Shown one piece after another: positions 35,237 through 45,501 of a DNA stretch of 64,000 nucleotides. Position 1 is the first letter of the stretch, and the number at the start of each line of letters is the position of its first letter. The notes under the pieces are model-generated. The model worked only from the letters and a program-made list of their open reading frames with translations. It did no database searches and had not been told where the DNA came from. The DNA is taken from positions 124,001 through 188,000 of the forward strand of contig NZ_QEQK01000003.1 in assembly GCF_003151135.1 (NCBI RefSeq), read 5' to 3'. The position numbers were made by a program, and so were the translations under genes. Source of the stretch: Abyssibacter profundi (GTDB taxonomy: Bacteria > Pseudomonadota > Gammaproteobacteria > Nevskiales > OUC007).

Positions 35237-36219
35237 GAGGCGACCGCGCTGGAGCTTTGAAAAAGCGCCAAGGCCGTCAGGCAGCGGGCGCAATGGTCCG
35301 GTCCCGAGCCGGCCGGGACGCGTTGATCTGGCAGCACCAAGGACCAGCTCAGGCCGCGTTCGGTCGCATCGAGCACCCAGCGGGCCAGCTGCGAAAGGCG
35401 CTGCTCGGGATCGGGGGCGGTTAACCGGTCGAAGTGGAGCACGATTTCGTCCCGACGCGCCTGGGCAAACTGCTTGACCACGAGTTCTCCGGTGCGCGCG
35501 GTCACCTTCCAGTGAATGGCGCTGAGCGCATCGCCACGGTGATAGTCGCGCACGCCGGCAAAGTCGTCGTTTCCGGTCTGCTGACTGCTGTGATCGGCCC
35601 CCTCATCGCCCTCCAGCGTAGCCGGCAGGCTCGCTCCCAGGGGCTTGGGGTAGGCGATGCCGCTTTGATCCAGTTCAAGCCAGGTCCAGGCATAGAACAG
35701 GCCGAGCGGAAATCGGGTCGAGACGGCAAACCGGGGAGCGGGAATGCGTCCGCGCCGTGGTGCCGGGACATCCAGGCCGGTGGCGACATCCGCCCCCGCA
35801 GGGACATCGACCCAGTGATCGCTCCACTCACCCTGACGCAGCCCCGTGCCGATCACATGACGGGGGCGACGGCTGGGGTTGTGGATGGCCACGACAAAGC
35901 GCAGGGTCTCGCCAGCGAACACCGGTGTTGATCCACGGGCAGAGATGCGCAGATTCACGAGATTGCCATGGGTGTGGTGCATGCAGACCAGTCCCAGCCC
36001 CGCGAGCAGAAAGGTCAGGGCAAAGCCGAGGCTGTTGGAGTAGTTCATCGACCCCAGCAGCAGCGCAAAGGTCATCACGCCAAACACCACGCCCTGACGC
36101 GTGGGCAGGATGTAGATCCGCTGCCGTCGAATCGCGACCGGACCAGGCAGGCGCTGGACCCGGGTCGTCACCCATTGCTCGATACGCCGGTTGATACCGC
36201 GCACCGGATTCCAGGCCAT
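35233..36219 (-). CDS. DUF58 domain membrane protein
   Basis: The 328-residue product starts with two membrane helices (GVVFGVMTFALLLGSMNYS and SLGFALTFLLAGLGLVC, about 45-85) and ends in a cytosolic DUF58 domain with the hallmark GDDFAGVRDYHRGDALSAIH and WKVTARTGELVVKQF. DUF58 proteins resemble von Willebrand A domains and are usually encoded between a MoxR ATPase and a transglutaminase, as here, so it probably works as the substrate adaptor of the MoxR chaperone. The ATG at 36219 was chosen because it begins just before the basic, membrane-proximal stretch; the longer frame runs into moxR. Confidence 0.9.
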   Translation of the reverse strand: MAWNPVRGINRRIEQWVTTRVQRLPGPVAIRRQRIYILPTRQGVVFGVMTFALLLGSMNYSNSLGFALTFLLAGLGLVCMHHTHGNLVNLRISARGSTPVFAGETLRFVVAIHNPSRRPRHVIGTGLRQGEWSDHWVDVPAGADVATGLDVPAPRRGRIPAPRFAVSTRFPLGLFYAWTWLELDQSGIAYPKPLGASLPATLEGDEGADHSSQQTGNDDFAGVRDYHRGDALSAIHWKVTARTGELVVKQFAQARRDEIVLHFDRLTAPDPEQRLSQLARWVLDATERGLSWSLVLPDQRVPAGSGPDHCARCLTALALFQSSSAVAS

Positions 36220-36241
36220 GTGCAGGCGCCTCGCGATAGCG

Positions 36242-37186
36242 CTAGGGAATGGCGACGTGTTCGACGATGCCCTGCACGGCTTCGGCCGAGAGCGGGCGCC
36301 GATCCGCGCTGCGTAGTCGATGCGCAACCACCGCGGAGAACACCGCCTGCACGTCCTCCGGCTGCACGTATGGCCGTTCATCCATGTAGGCCCAGGCCTG
36401 GGCCGCACGCTTAAGCGCCAGCCCCGCTCGCGGGGACAAACCGTCGCGGACCTCCGCGGATGCCCGTGTGGCCCGGATGAGCGCCAGAATGTAACGCAGC
36501 ACCGGCTCTCGGGTTTCCACGGTCTCGACGGCTGCCTGGACGGCGACCAGCTGCTCGGGGCCGGCCACGGGCAACATCTCCTCCAGCAAGGCGCGGCGGC
36601 TGCGTCCGGCCAGCAGTTCCAGTTCGGCCTCGGCCGAGGGGTATCCCAGCTCCAGGCGCATCATGAACCGGTCCAGCTGGGACTCGGGCAGCGGGAATGT
36701 CCCGATCTGCTCCCCTGGGTTTTGTGTGGCGATGACGAAAAAGGGTTGGGGCAGGGCCCGGGTGGTTCCGTCGATGGTCACCTGGCGCTCTTCCATGGCC
36801 TCAAGCAATGCGCTTTGTGTCTTGGGGCTGGCACGGTTGACCTCGTCAGCCAACACAACCTCCGAAAAGACCGGGCCGGGGTGGAACACAAAGCCGGCCT
36901 CTGAGCCCTCGAACACCGAGACGCCCAGAATATCGGCCGGCAGCATGTCGCTGGTGAACTGCACGCGGCTGAAACGCAGCCCCAGCAGCCGCGCCAAGGT
37001 ATGAGCCAGCGTGGTTTTGCCCATGCCCGGGACATCGTCAATCAGCAGATGCCCCCCGCCGATCAGGCAGGCGATGGCCAGCCGCAACTGTGGTTGTTTG
37101 CCGACGATAATTTCGGCCGCTCGGGCCTGGACGGTGGTTAGCAATTCAACACCAGCGATCGTGCTCGGGGTCATCAGGTCGTCCAC
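36242..37186 (-). CDS. MoxR family AAA+ ATPase
   Basis: A 314-residue AAA+ ATPase with Walker A GMGKTT (about 54-59), the MoxR segment LPADILGVSVFEG, Walker B VVLADEVNRASPKTQSALLE, sensor ATQNPGEQIGTFPLPESQLD and the C-terminal GLSPRAGLALKRAAQAWA. MoxR ATPases act as chaperones that assemble or activate partner complexes, usually through their vWA/DUF58 partner. It is the first gene of the moxR-DUF58-tgpA operon, 22 bases upstream of DUF58. The length is typical. A 172-base gap separates it from the divergent patatin gene and should hold both promoters. Confidence 0.94.
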   Translation of the reverse strand: MDDLMTPSTIAGVELLTTVQARAAEIIVGKQPQLRLAIACLIGGGHLLIDDVPGMGKTTLAHTLARLLGLRFSRVQFTSDMLPADILGVSVFEGSEAGFVFHPGPVFSEVVLADEVNRASPKTQSALLEAMEERQVTIDGTTRALPQPFFVIATQNPGEQIGTFPLPESQLDRFMMRLELGYPSAEAELELLAGRSRRALLEEMLPVAGPEQLVAVQAAVETVETREPVLRYILALIRATRASAEVRDGLSPRAGLALKRAAQAWAYMDERPYVQPEDVQAVFSAVVAHRLRSADRRPLSAEAVQGIVEHVAIP

Positions 37187-37358
37187 GGTGCGGGCTCAGC
37201 ATGAAGTCCAGCCAAGACTAACCGACGTGCGACAGGCTCTGCAGGGGTGGTGGCGTCTGTGGTCTGGTCTCCGCCAGCACTTCGCGAAACGTTTACACCC
37301 TGCGATGAGATTAACGTTAAGCTCGTGATGAACGAATCGAACCACAAGGCGGGTCTGA

Positions 37359-38831
37359 ATGGCCAACGCACGTGAATGCCGCCGCGCCATGCGTCATGCG
37401 CCGGACTATGGCACCTGGGCCGATGCCGCCCAACAACTCGATGCGCTGACCGGCCGAGAGGATTGGAAGGCCGAAGACGAATCGGCACTTTATGACTTTC
37501 GCATGATCCGGGCGCGCAAGCGCCAGCTGCGCCGATTGCGTGAGCGCGGTGATACAGCCGGGCTGATGCACGAGTTGCGGCAGGGGTTGCACTGGAACAT
37601 GGGTGGAATCGGTAGCCCCTACCTGTATGCACAGTCCCTGATTGGCACCAAGCGTCTGGTGTCGGACTACATCGATGAAGTTTGCTGCGCACTGACCGAG
37701 CTCGCCGCAACGGCCACCCCGGCCAACGCCAAGCAGCGGCAGCATTTCCTTGAGGAAACCGCACTGTCCTTTGGGCGCACGGGGCTGATGTTGTCCGGCG
37801 GCGCGACACTGGGGTTGTTCCACATCGGTGTCATCAAGACCCTCTGGGAGCACCAGGCGTTGCCCAGGGTGATTTCAGGATCTAGTGCCGGGTCGGTCGT
37901 CGCGGCCACGTTGGGCACGCATACCGACGATGAGGTCGAGGCGATTTTCGATGCCGATATGGCGCGCTTTGGCTTTTGGCGCGGCCTCAGCCCCAGCTCG
38001 ATCATCAAGCGCCGTGCGCTGATGGATCAGGCACAGGTTCGCCGTGGGATTCAACATTTCGTCGCCGACATGACCTTTGAAGAGTCCTATCGGCGCACCG
38101 GTCGGGTGGTCAATGTCACGGTCTCACCGGCCAACACAGCGCAGTCACCCAAGCTGGTCAATCACGTTACCTTCCCGCATCTGTGCATGCGCGAGGCGGT
38201 GCTGGCGTCGTGTGCGGTGCCGCTGGTGTTCGAGCCGGTGTTGTTGTATCAGCGCGATCAACACGGTGCCAAGTTGCCGTTCCTGCCCAATGTGAAGTGG
38301 GTCGATGGGTCGATGAAAAGCGACCTGCCGCGGCTGCGACTGCGGCGGCTGCACAACGTCAATCACTTCATCGTTAGCCAGACCAACCCACATGTGGTGC
38401 CGTTTCTGGCGATGCGGGGCTCGCGCTCACGCGGGGGCCGCGCGGGCATTCTGCGCGCCTATGCATTGGAGTCGTTGAAAGAGCAGTCCAAGCTGCTGGC
38501 GGGCCTGGGACGTGATCTACTGCCGCCAGGTGGGCTGCGTAATCGCCTGGACACCGTTCACGGGCTGCTGGAGCAGGAATACCGCGGCAACATCACCATC
38601 GGTCCCAATTTCAGGTTGCGACAGTTCCGGCAGATGATCACCAACCCCAGCCTGCAGGCGACGCGGGACATGATTCTGGCCGGGGAGCGGGCCACCTGGC
38701 CGAAGTTGTCGATGATTCTTCACCAGACCCGCATCTCACAGACACTGGATGCGGCCGTGCGTCAGGTGCAGGGCGCCGCGCGCCAAGCAGGCGATGCCGG
38801 AGTCCAGCGCCGGCAGTTGAAGACAGGCTAG
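37359..38831 (+). CDS. Patatin-like phospholipase with DUF3336 domain
   Basis: This 490-residue lipase has an N-terminal DUF3336 domain (about 1-140) and a patatin domain with the oxyanion motif SGGATLGLFH, the nucleophile Ser176 in GSSAGS and the catalytic Asp316 in VDGSM, the full Ser-Asp dyad. This domain pair is typical of triacylglycerol lipases related to yeast Tgl3/Tgl5 and plant SDP1 and suggests a role in storage-lipid or membrane-lipid turnover. No signal peptide or helix is evident, so it is probably cytosolic or peripheral. Its last four bases overlap the convergent fxsA gene. Confidence 0.9.
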   Translation: MANARECRRAMRHAPDYGTWADAAQQLDALTGREDWKAEDESALYDFRMIRARKRQLRRLRERGDTAGLMHELRQGLHWNMGGIGSPYLYAQSLIGTKRLVSDYIDEVCCALTELAATATPANAKQRQHFLEETALSFGRTGLMLSGGATLGLFHIGVIKTLWEHQALPRVISGSSAGSVVAATLGTHTDDEVEAIFDADMARFGFWRGLSPSSIIKRRALMDQAQVRRGIQHFVADMTFEESYRRTGRVVNVTVSPANTAQSPKLVNHVTFPHLCMREAVLASCAVPLVFEPVLLYQRDQHGAKLPFLPNVKWVDGSMKSDLPRLRLRRLHNVNHFIVSQTNPHVVPFLAMRGSRSRGGRAGILRAYALESLKEQSKLLAGLGRDLLPPGGLRNRLDTVHGLLEQEYRGNITIGPNFRLRQFRQMITNPSLQATRDMILAGERATWPKLSMILHQTRISQTLDAAVRQVQGAARQAGDAGVQRRQLKTG

Positions 38832-39250
38832 CGCGGCGGGCGCTGTCGCTCGTAGTCACCCTCGATGATGACGGGCTGATCCAGGTCGGGCCGCGCCGTG
38901 GCCAACGAGCCGACCGTGCGTTCGGCCAGGCGGCCGCGCAGCTTGGGAAACAGCATGGAGAAGCCGATGGCGTCGGTGAAGAAACCCGGCGTCATCAGCA
39001 GCACGCCGGCCAACAGCAATAGCACCCCCTCGACCATTTCAGCCGCCGGCAACCGACCCTCGGCTTGCGCCAATTGGATTCGCCGAATGGTGCTAAGCCC
39101 CTGTCGCCGCGCCACGGCCGTGCCCACGATAGCGGTGAGCACGACCAGGGCGATCGTGGGCACCGCGCCGATCACGCCGCCAACCTTGATGAGCAGCCAG
39201 GTCTCCGCCAGCGGGATAACGAAGAGCAGAACAAACAGACGGGTACCCAT
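38828..39250 (-). CDS. fxsA: FxsA family membrane protein
   Basis: A 140-residue inner-membrane protein with the FxsA family opening MGTRLFVLLFVIPLAETWLL and the repeated hydrophobic helices IGAVPTIALVVLTAIVGTAV and EGVLLLLAGVLLMTPGFFTD, the latter a family hallmark. FxsA is a cytoplasmic membrane protein whose overexpression suppresses F-plasmid exclusion of phage T7; its physiological function is unknown. It ends convergent with the patatin gene and starts 44 bases downstream of valS. Confidence 0.9.
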   Translation of the reverse strand: MGTRLFVLLFVIPLAETWLLIKVGGVIGAVPTIALVVLTAIVGTAVARRQGLSTIRRIQLAQAEGRLPAAEMVEGVLLLLAGVLLMTPGFFTDAIGFSMLFPKLRGRLAERTVGSLATARPDLDQPVIIEGDYERQRPPR

Positions 39251-39293
39251 GGAATTGACCTGTGAAGTGAGGGCGGTTTGCAGAGAGTCCGAC

Positions 39294-42074
39294 CTACAAG
39301 GCCGCGATCCGTTCCCGCTGGCTCTTGAGTTCGGCCAGGGTTTGTCGGTGCTGTTCCAGGCGCTCGCGCTCCTGATTCACGACCGCTTCCGGGGCCCGGG
39401 CGACGAACCGCTCGTTGCCCAGCTTGGCCTCTGAGCGCTTGACGTCGCCCTCGGACTGGGCGATCTGCTTCTCCAGTCGGGCCAATTCCGCGTCCTTATC
39501 GATCAGCCCAGCCATGGGCACGAGAATTCGCATGCTACCCAGCAGCGACATGGCGGCTTCCGGTGCCTGCTCCCCCTCGGTCAGCACGGTCACGGATTCC
39601 GTCCGCGCGAGGAAGGCGATGAGTGGCTCGAATCGGCTCAGGCGCTCGATGTCAGCTTGCGAGGCATGCTCCAGCAGCACCGGAATCGGCTTGCTGGGAG
39701 CGATGTCCATTTCACCGCGAATGCGTCGCACGCCGAGGATGAAGTCCTGGAGCCATTGCACGTCCGCCTCAGCGGCCTCGTCGCGCTTGTCGCTGTCGGC
39801 GGTTGGCCAGGGGGCCAAGGCGATGGACCGGCCGGTCGCACCTGCCAGCGGTGCGACCTTCTGCCAAATTTCTTCGGTGATAAAGGGCATCAGCGGGTGT
39901 AACAGGCGTAGCAATGCCTCCAGCACCCGCACCAGTGTGCGGCGCGTGCCGCGTTGTGCGGCCGCATCGGCATCGCCGGTCAGCACCGGCTTGGACAGTT
40001 CGAGATACCAGTCGCAGTACTCGTTCCAGGTGAAGTCGTACAAGGCCTGGGCGGCCAGGTCGAAGCGATAGGCATCCAGATGCTGGGAGACCGTGGCCTC
40101 GGTGGCCTGGAGTCGGGAGATAATCCATCGATCAGCCGCTGACAGCGTGACATCTGCGTGGGAGTCCAGCCCGGTGTCCTGGTCTTCCGTGTTCATCAGC
40201 ACGTAGCGCGCCGCATTCCACAGCTTGTTGCAGAAATTGCGATAGCCGCCGACGCGACCCAGGTCGAAGCGGATGTCGCGGCCGGTCGAGGCCAGCGCCG
40301 CGAATGTGAAGCGCACGGCGTCGGTGCCAAAGGCTGGAATGCCCTCGGGGTAGTCCTTGCGCGTGGCCTTTTCGATGGCGCGCGCCTTCTTGGGCTGCAT
40401 CAACCCGGCGGTTCGCTTGGCGACCAGCGATTCCAGGTCGATTCCGTCGATCAGGTCGACCGGGTCGATGACGTTGCCCTTGGATTTCGACTGCTTCTGA
40501 CCCTCTGCGTCGCGAATCAGGCCGGTGATATAGACGTCACGGAAGGGCACGTCGCCGGCGAACTTCAGCCCCATCATGATCATCCGGGCAACCCAGAAAA
40601 AGATGATGTCAAAGCCGGTGACCAGCACGGCGGTGGGGTAGAACGCCTGCATCTCCGGCGTTTTGTCGGGCCAGCCCAGGGTCGAGAACGGCCACAGCGC
40701 AGATGAGAACCAGGTGTCCAGGACGTCGGGGTCCTGACGCAGCTGCGGTGCCTCGCCGCCAAACTGTTCCTGCCAGCGCTGGCGTGCTTCGGTTTCGTCT
40801 CGACCGACGACGATGCGACCCTGGTCGTCATACCAGGCCGGCACGCGGTGCCCCCACCACAGCTGGCGGCTGATGCACCAGTCCTCGATGTTGCGCATCC
40901 ACTGGAAGTAGGTGTTCTTCCAGTTGTCCGGTACGAAGCGGATCTGACCCGATTCCACCGCTTCGATGGCGGGCTCGGCCAGGGGCCCGGTCTTCACGAA
41001 CCACTGGTCGGTCAGATAGGGCTCCAGCACTTCACCGGTGCGGTCGCCGCGCGGCACCATGAGGGTGTGGTCGTCGATGCGCTCCAGCAGCCCCGCAGCT
41101 TCGAGGTCGGCGACGATGCGCTTGCGCGCCTCGAAACGTGGCAGGCCGCGATAGGCGGCTGGCGCCTCATCGTTAATGCAGGCGTCATCGTCAAAAATAT
41201 TGCGTAGCGGCAAATCGTGCCGCTGGCCCATGGCGTAGTCATTAAAGTCATGCGCCGGCGTGATCTTGACGCAGCCGGTACCGAACTCCGGATCGACGTA
41301 GTCATCCGCAATAACTGGAATCTGCCGGCCGGTCAGTGGCAGTTCCAGCGTCTGGCCAATGAGGTCCTGGTAACGGGCGTCTTCAGGATGCACCGCCACG
41401 GCGCTGTCGCCCAGCAGGGTTTCAGGGCGTGTGGTGGCAACGATGACATGCCCCTGCCCATCGCTGCGGGGGTAACGCAGATGCCAGAGGTGCCCCTGTT
41501 CCTCGCTGGACTCGACCTCCAGGTCGGAGACGGCTGTCTTGAGGACAGGGTCCCAGTTGACCAGGCGCTTGCCCCGATAGATCAGGCCCTCGTCGTAGAG
41601 TCGGACGAAGACTTCGGTGACGGCCTTGGACAGGCCCTCGTCCATGGTGAAGCGTTCGCGCGACCAGTCCACCGAGCTGCCCATGCGTCGCATCTGACGG
41701 GTGATGTTGCCGCCGGACTCCGCCTTCCAGTCCCAGATCTTGTCGACAAAGGCCTCCCGGCCCAGGTCATGGCGCGAGGTGCCTTCGGCGGCCAGACGGC
41801 GTTCGACCACCATTTGCGTGGCAATGCCGGCGTGATCGGTGCCCGGTTGCCACAGGGTGTTGTCGCCGCGCATGCGGTGGTAGCGGGTCAGCGCGTCCAT
41901 GATGGTGTGCTGAAACGCGTGCCCCATGTGCAGGCTGCCGGTGACATTGGGCGGCGGGATGACGATGCAGTACGCCGCCCGGTCTTCGTTGAGCTGTGCG
42001 GCAAAGTCGCCGGCAGACTCCCAGGTCTGGTACCAACGGGGTTCGATCTCGGACGGGTCGTAGGTCTTATCCAT
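39294..42074 (-). CDS. valS: Valine-tRNA ligase
   Basis: The 926-residue class I synthetase has the HIGH-type motif [15 protein letters not shown] near the N terminus, the CP1 editing domain ([17 protein letters not shown] region), the KMSKS-type motif [12 protein letters not shown] and a C-terminal coiled coil ([20 protein letters not shown]) that contacts tRNA-Val. It charges tRNA-Val and hydrolyses mischarged Thr-tRNA. The ATG at 42074 is preferred because the family opens [15 protein letters not shown]; it overlaps the 3' end of holC by eight bases, as in many gammaproteobacteria. Confidence 0.97.
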   Translation of the reverse strand: MDKTYDPSEIEPRWYQTWESAGDFAAQLNEDRAAYCIVIPPPNVTGSLHMGHAFQHTIMDALTRYHRMRGDNTLWQPGTDHAGIATQMVVERRLAAEGTSRHDLGREAFVDKIWDWKAESGGNITRQMRRMGSSVDWSRERFTMDEGLSKAVTEVFVRLYDEGLIYRGKRLVNWDPVLKTAVSDLEVESSEEQGHLWHLRYPRSDGQGHVIVATTRPETLLGDSAVAVHPEDARYQDLIGQTLELPLTGRQIPVIADDYVDPEFGTGCVKITPAHDFNDYAMGQRHDLPLRNIFDDDACINDEAPAAYRGLPRFEARKRIVADLEAAGLLERIDDHTLMVPRGDRTGEVLEPYLTDQWFVKTGPLAEPAIEAVESGQIRFVPDNWKNTYFQWMRNIEDWCISRQLWWGHRVPAWYDDQGRIVVGRDETEARQRWQEQFGGEAPQLRQDPDVLDTWFSSALWPFSTLGWPDKTPEMQAFYPTAVLVTGFDIIFFWVARMIMMGLKFAGDVPFRDVYITGLIRDAEGQKQSKSKGNVIDPVDLIDGIDLESLVAKRTAGLMQPKKARAIEKATRKDYPEGIPAFGTDAVRFTFAALASTGRDIRFDLGRVGGYRNFCNKLWNAARYVLMNTEDQDTGLDSHADVTLSAADRWIISRLQATEATVSQHLDAYRFDLAAQALYDFTWNEYCDWYLELSKPVLTGDADAAAQRGTRRTLVRVLEALLRLLHPLMPFITEEIWQKVAPLAGATGRSIALAPWPTADSDKRDEAAEADVQWLQDFILGVRRIRGEMDIAPSKPIPVLLEHASQADIERLSRFEPLIAFLARTESVTVLTEGEQAPEAAMSLLGSMRILVPMAGLIDKDAELARLEKQIAQSEGDVKRSEAKLGNERFVARAPEAVVNQERERLEQHRQTLAELKSQRERIAAL

Positions 42075-42492
42075 CAACGTCTTGGTAGGTGTCGAGCTGA
42101 TAGCCCCGGTCACGGTAGAACTGGAACCGTGTCCGACCGGCGGCTTTCAGGCTGTCATGGGAAGGAATGATTTCAGCCACGCGCGCGAAGCGGCTGAAGA
42201 ACAGCGGCACGTCGGGCGCGAGATTGATCAGGATGTCTGCATGGTGCTCGGGCGGCTCGGTTTGGCCAATGAGGATAGGTGTTTGCGCATCCTCACCCGC
42301 GCCCAGTACGTCATGCGGAATAAAACTCTCGGGGCGCTCGGTCCAGAGCGCTTCGTCGATGCGCCGGACCTGCTGCGCATCCATGGCATGCACATACACC
42401 TGCTGACCGCGTCGCAGTAACTGCTGACATAGCCGGCAGACAAAAGCGTGCGGCTCTGAGGCTCGCAAAATGTAGAAGCCGATACGGGTCAT
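42067..42492 (-). CDS. holC: DNA polymerase III subunit chi
   Basis: A 141-residue HolC protein with the family start MTRIGFYIL, the [19 protein letters not shown] region and the C-terminal [13 protein letters not shown] motif. Chi binds psi of the clamp loader and single-strand-binding protein, linking the replisome to SSB-coated DNA. Its position between pepA and valS is standard. The longer frame to 42603 extends into the pepA-holC spacer without conserved sequence, so the start at 42492 is used. Confidence 0.93.
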   Translation of the reverse strand: MTRIGFYILRASEPHAFVCRLCQQLLRRGQQVYVHAMDAQQVRRIDEALWTERPESFIPHDVLGAGEDAQTPILIGQTEPPEHHADILINLAPDVPLFFSRFARVAEIIPSHDSLKAAGRTRFQFYRDRGYQLDTYQDVDG

Positions 42493-42607
42493 GCAGGCGT
42501 TAGCTACGGCGTCGCCGGCGTCTCCGGCATCGCGAGAACCCGGTAGGGTAGCGCAGCGCCGGGATGGCGTCATGCGGCGGGTCGTGACCGGGCGCTGGCG
42601 CAAACGA

Positions 42608-42636
42608 CAAGGCCGGCAGCTAGGCCGCCGGCCTTG
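42608..42636 (-). terminator. Hairpin downstream of pepA
   Basis: CAAGGCCGGC pairs with GCCGGCCTTG around a nine-base loop, followed on the minus strand by TCGTTTG. The T-run is weak, but position and stem strength fit termination or 3'-end protection of the pepA transcript ahead of holC. Confidence 0.55.
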
Positions 42637-42663
42637 ATCGCAAACCCCTGGGTCTTGGATCGA

Positions 42664-44184
42664 TCAGGCGGCTTTCTGCTTCTCCAGGCGGTCCAGGAGG
42701 AACTGCACCAACAGACCGACCGGACGGCCAGTGGCGCCCTTGCTGCTGCCACCACTCGTCCAGGCCGTGCCGGCGATGTCCAGATGTGCCCATTTCTGCT
42801 TGCGCATGAAGCGGTGCAGGAAGCTGGCCGCGGTGATGGCGCCAGCGCCCGGCCCGCCGATATTGGCGACGTCGGCGAAGGGGCTCTTGAGCTGCTGCTG
42901 GTAGTCCTCCCACAGCGGCATCTCCCAGGCGCGGTCGTAAATCGACTCGCCAGCCGACAACAACGCCTTAGCCAGCGACGGCTGATTGGAGAACAGCCCC
43001 GTGGCATGCGCGCCCAGCGCGACCACGCAGGCACCCGTGAGCGTGGCCATGTCGACGATGACGTCGGCATCGTAGTTACGCTCGGCGTAGGTCAGGGCGT
43101 CGCAGAGAATCAGCCGGCCTTCGGCATCGGTGTTGAGCACCTCGATGGTGATGCCGGCCATGCTGGTCACGATGTCGCCGGGTTTGTTGGCATCGCCGTC
43201 GGGCAGATTCTCCGAGCTGGGCACGATGCCGACAACATTCATGGGCAGGTCGAGTTCGGCGATGGCATGCATGGCGCCGAACACGGAGGCACCGCCGCAC
43301 ATGTCGTACTTCATCTCGTCCATCTTGGGCCCCGGCTTGATGCTGATTCCGCCGGCGTCGAAGGTCAGACCTTTGCCCACGAAGATGACCGGTTTCTGAT
43401 CCTTGGGGCCTTTCATGTGCTCCATGATGATCAGCTTGGCCGGCTGCCGGCTGCCCCGGGAGACGGACAGCAGCGCGCCCATGCCCAGGGCTTCCATATC
43501 GGCCTCTTCCAGCACCTTGGTCTTGATGCTGCTGTAGTCCTTGGCCAGCTGCTCGGCCCGTTCTGCCAGGTAGGTGGGGGTGCAGATGTTGCCCGGCAGG
43601 TCGCCCAGGCGCTTGGCCGTGTCGACGCCTCGGGCAATGCCCAGTGCGTCATTCAGTCCGGCCTCGCCTTCTTCCAGGTCGCTGCGACGGGGCACATCGA
43701 AGGTCATGCGTTCGATCTTCGGGGCCTCCAGCCCCGCGCGTGCGTCCTCGCCACGGCACTCATTGAATTCGTAGAAGGTGGCCTCGGTGACCAGCGCCGC
43801 CTGCTTGACCTTCCAGCCATGGGATCGGCCCTTGACACCGGCATGTGTCAAATAGCTCACCGCATCCTTTGCGCCTGACTGCTTGACTGACTTGGCCGCG
43901 ACCTCGCAGGCCTTGCGGAAACCGGCGTCGTCCAGATCGCGTTCCTTACCCATGCCAACCAGCAGCACGCGGTCAGCAAACATGTTGGGCAGGTTATGCA
44001 GCATCAGGGTCTGGCCCAGTTTGCCGTCCATGTCCCCACGACGCATGACACTGCCAATCGCGCCCGCGCTGACATGGTCCAGCGTACCGGCGGCGTTCGA
44101 GGTCTTGCGGCGTTCGAAGATGCCCACGACCACGCAGCCGACGCGCTGTTTCTCCGGGTGGCCGCTCTTGACAAAGTATTCCAT
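42664..44184 (-). CDS. pepA: Leucyl aminopeptidase PepA (M17)
   Basis: This 506-residue M17 aminopeptidase has an N-terminal macro-like domain and a C-terminal two-metal catalytic domain with VGKGLTFDAGGISIKPG, the MKYDMCGGA block, and the signature NTDAEGRLIL. It removes N-terminal residues from peptides as a hexamer in the cytosol; in some bacteria it also binds DNA at Xer recombination sites and carAB. A xerD gene is present in this window. The ATG at 44184 follows a GGAGAAAGGA ribosome site; the frame to 44241 adds an unlikely extension. It diverges from lptF. Confidence 0.96.
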   Translation of the reverse strand: MEYFVKSGHPEKQRVGCVVVGIFERRKTSNAAGTLDHVSAGAIGSVMRRGDMDGKLGQTLMLHNLPNMFADRVLLVGMGKERDLDDAGFRKACEVAAKSVKQSGAKDAVSYLTHAGVKGRSHGWKVKQAALVTEATFYEFNECRGEDARAGLEAPKIERMTFDVPRRSDLEEGEAGLNDALGIARGVDTAKRLGDLPGNICTPTYLAERAEQLAKDYSSIKTKVLEEADMEALGMGALLSVSRGSRQPAKLIIMEHMKGPKDQKPVIFVGKGLTFDAGGISIKPGPKMDEMKYDMCGGASVFGAMHAIAELDLPMNVVGIVPSSENLPDGDANKPGDIVTSMAGITIEVLNTDAEGRLILCDALTYAERNYDADVIVDMATLTGACVVALGAHATGLFSNQPSLAKALLSAGESIYDRAWEMPLWEDYQQQLKSPFADVANIGGPGAGAITAASFLHRFMRKQKWAHLDIAGTAWTSGGSSKGATGRPVGLLVQFLLDRLEKQKAA

Positions 44185-44406
44185 GTGTCGTCCTTTCTCC
44201 TTGGTATTAAACTGACACGAACAGACGGCAACGCTCTGCATGGGAGCGGTCCGCTGATGTGCCAGGCCGAGCCTCCGGGCATCGGTCTGGCGAGCATTCG
44301 TTGAAGTCCGGCACTTTCGCCGGGGGCGCCCATTCTAGGCGGTTTGTCATTTTTTTCATCCCGAGCGGTTTTTGAACATCTATTTCACAACTCAGGGGGT
44401 GCGGCC

Positions 44407-45501
44407 ATGCGCCCCCTGATTCTCGATCGCTACCTTTTTCGCGAAGCCGGGCTGACCTGGTTGGCCGTCACGCTGGTGTTGCTGGCGATCATGCTGTCGA
44501 CGCGGTTTGCTCGCTTTCTCGGCCTGGCTGCCAGCGGGGAATTGCCTGAAACCTTGCTGCTTCAGGTCGTGGCACTGTCCAGCGTGCAGTATCTGGTGAT
44601 CTTGATCCCGGTCTCGCTGCTACTGGCGGTGATGCTGGCTCTTGGCCGGCTGTATCGAGACAGCGAAATGGCTGCGGTGGCCGCCTGTGGCGTCAGTATG
44701 GCGACGCTGTACCGACCGTTTATCCGCTTGGGGATTGCCCTGGCTGCGATTACGGCAATTCTCAGTTTTGCGCTCTCGCCCTGGGCGGGGCGTACCGCTG
44801 ACTTTCTGATCAAGCAGGCCCAGCAGGAGTTGGCATTCTCGGCGTTCGAGGCCGGCCAATTCCGGACGATTCCGGGTGTTCCTGCCGTCTTCTACGTCGA
44901 GCGCAGGGATGCGGCGGAAGGCACCATGGAGCAGATTTTTGTGCGCAGCTACGGTGATGCGCGCGCCGGCGTATTGATGGCGGCAGAAGGCCAGGAGGCC
45001 GTGGATGCCGATTCTGGGGATCGCACGCTCGCATTGCGTCATGGCTATCGCTACGAAGGCGAACCGGGTCAGGCCGCCTTCCGAGTACTGAGTTTTGCCG
45101 AAAACGGGTTTCGCTTCCCCGCGCCCAGTTTTGTGTATGAGGTGGGCAAACGGAAGATCGCCGCGACCGCCGATCTGGTGGCATCAGGACAGCCTGAGGA
45201 CATTGCCGAATTACAGTGGCGCGCGTCCTCGCCGATCACCGTGTTACTCCTGGCGTTGTTGGCCGTGCCGCTGGCGCATACCTCACCGCGTCAGGGTCGA
45301 TATGCCAAGCTGATTCTGGGCATCGGTGCCTACATTGTGTACGTCAACGTGCTGGGTGTGGCGCAGGCCTGGGTTGGCAAGGGGCTGATACCCGCTTGGC
45401 TCGGAATGTGGTGGGTCCATGCCCTCGTGGCGCTAGCCGTGGTCTGGCTTTATCTGTACCGCGACGGTCGGGTGCGCTGGCCCGGGAGGCGGCGGGCATG
45501 A
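44407..45501 (+). CDS. lptF: LPS export ABC transporter permease LptF
   Basis: A 364-residue permease that starts MRPLILDRYLFREA and has three N-terminal helices, a periplasmic beta-jellyroll domain (about 130-265) and three C-terminal helices, the LptF arrangement. With LptG and LptB it extracts LPS from the inner membrane and passes it to LptC/A. The spacer to divergent pepA is 222 bases. The ATG at 44407 is preferred over the in-frame 44344, which adds a non-conserved tail. It overlaps lptG by an ATGA. Confidence 0.95.
   Translation: MRPLILDRYLFREAGLTWLAVTLVLLAIMLSTRFARFLGLAASGELPETLLLQVVALSSVQYLVILIPVSLLLAVMLALGRLYRDSEMAAVAACGVSMATLYRPFIRLGIALAAITAILSFALSPWAGRTADFLIKQAQQELAFSAFEAGQFRTIPGVPAVFYVERRDAAEGTMEQIFVRSYGDARAGVLMAAEGQEAVDADSGDRTLALRHGYRYEGEPGQAAFRVLSFAENGFRFPAPSFVYEVGKRKIAATADLVASGQPEDIAELQWRASSPITVLLLALLAVPLAHTSPRQGRYAKLILGIGAYIVYVNVLGVAQAWVGKGLIPAWLGMWWVHALVALAVVWLYLYRDGRVRWPGRRRA

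Noticed and set aside
42634-43878. Long open frame (414 codons) antisense to pepA
   Set aside because: It lies wholly opposite a conserved enzyme, has no recognisable motif and is explained by high GC content.
44340-44365. T-run upstream of lptF as a terminator
   Set aside because: No stem-loop precedes it on either strand; it is probably part of the promoter region.
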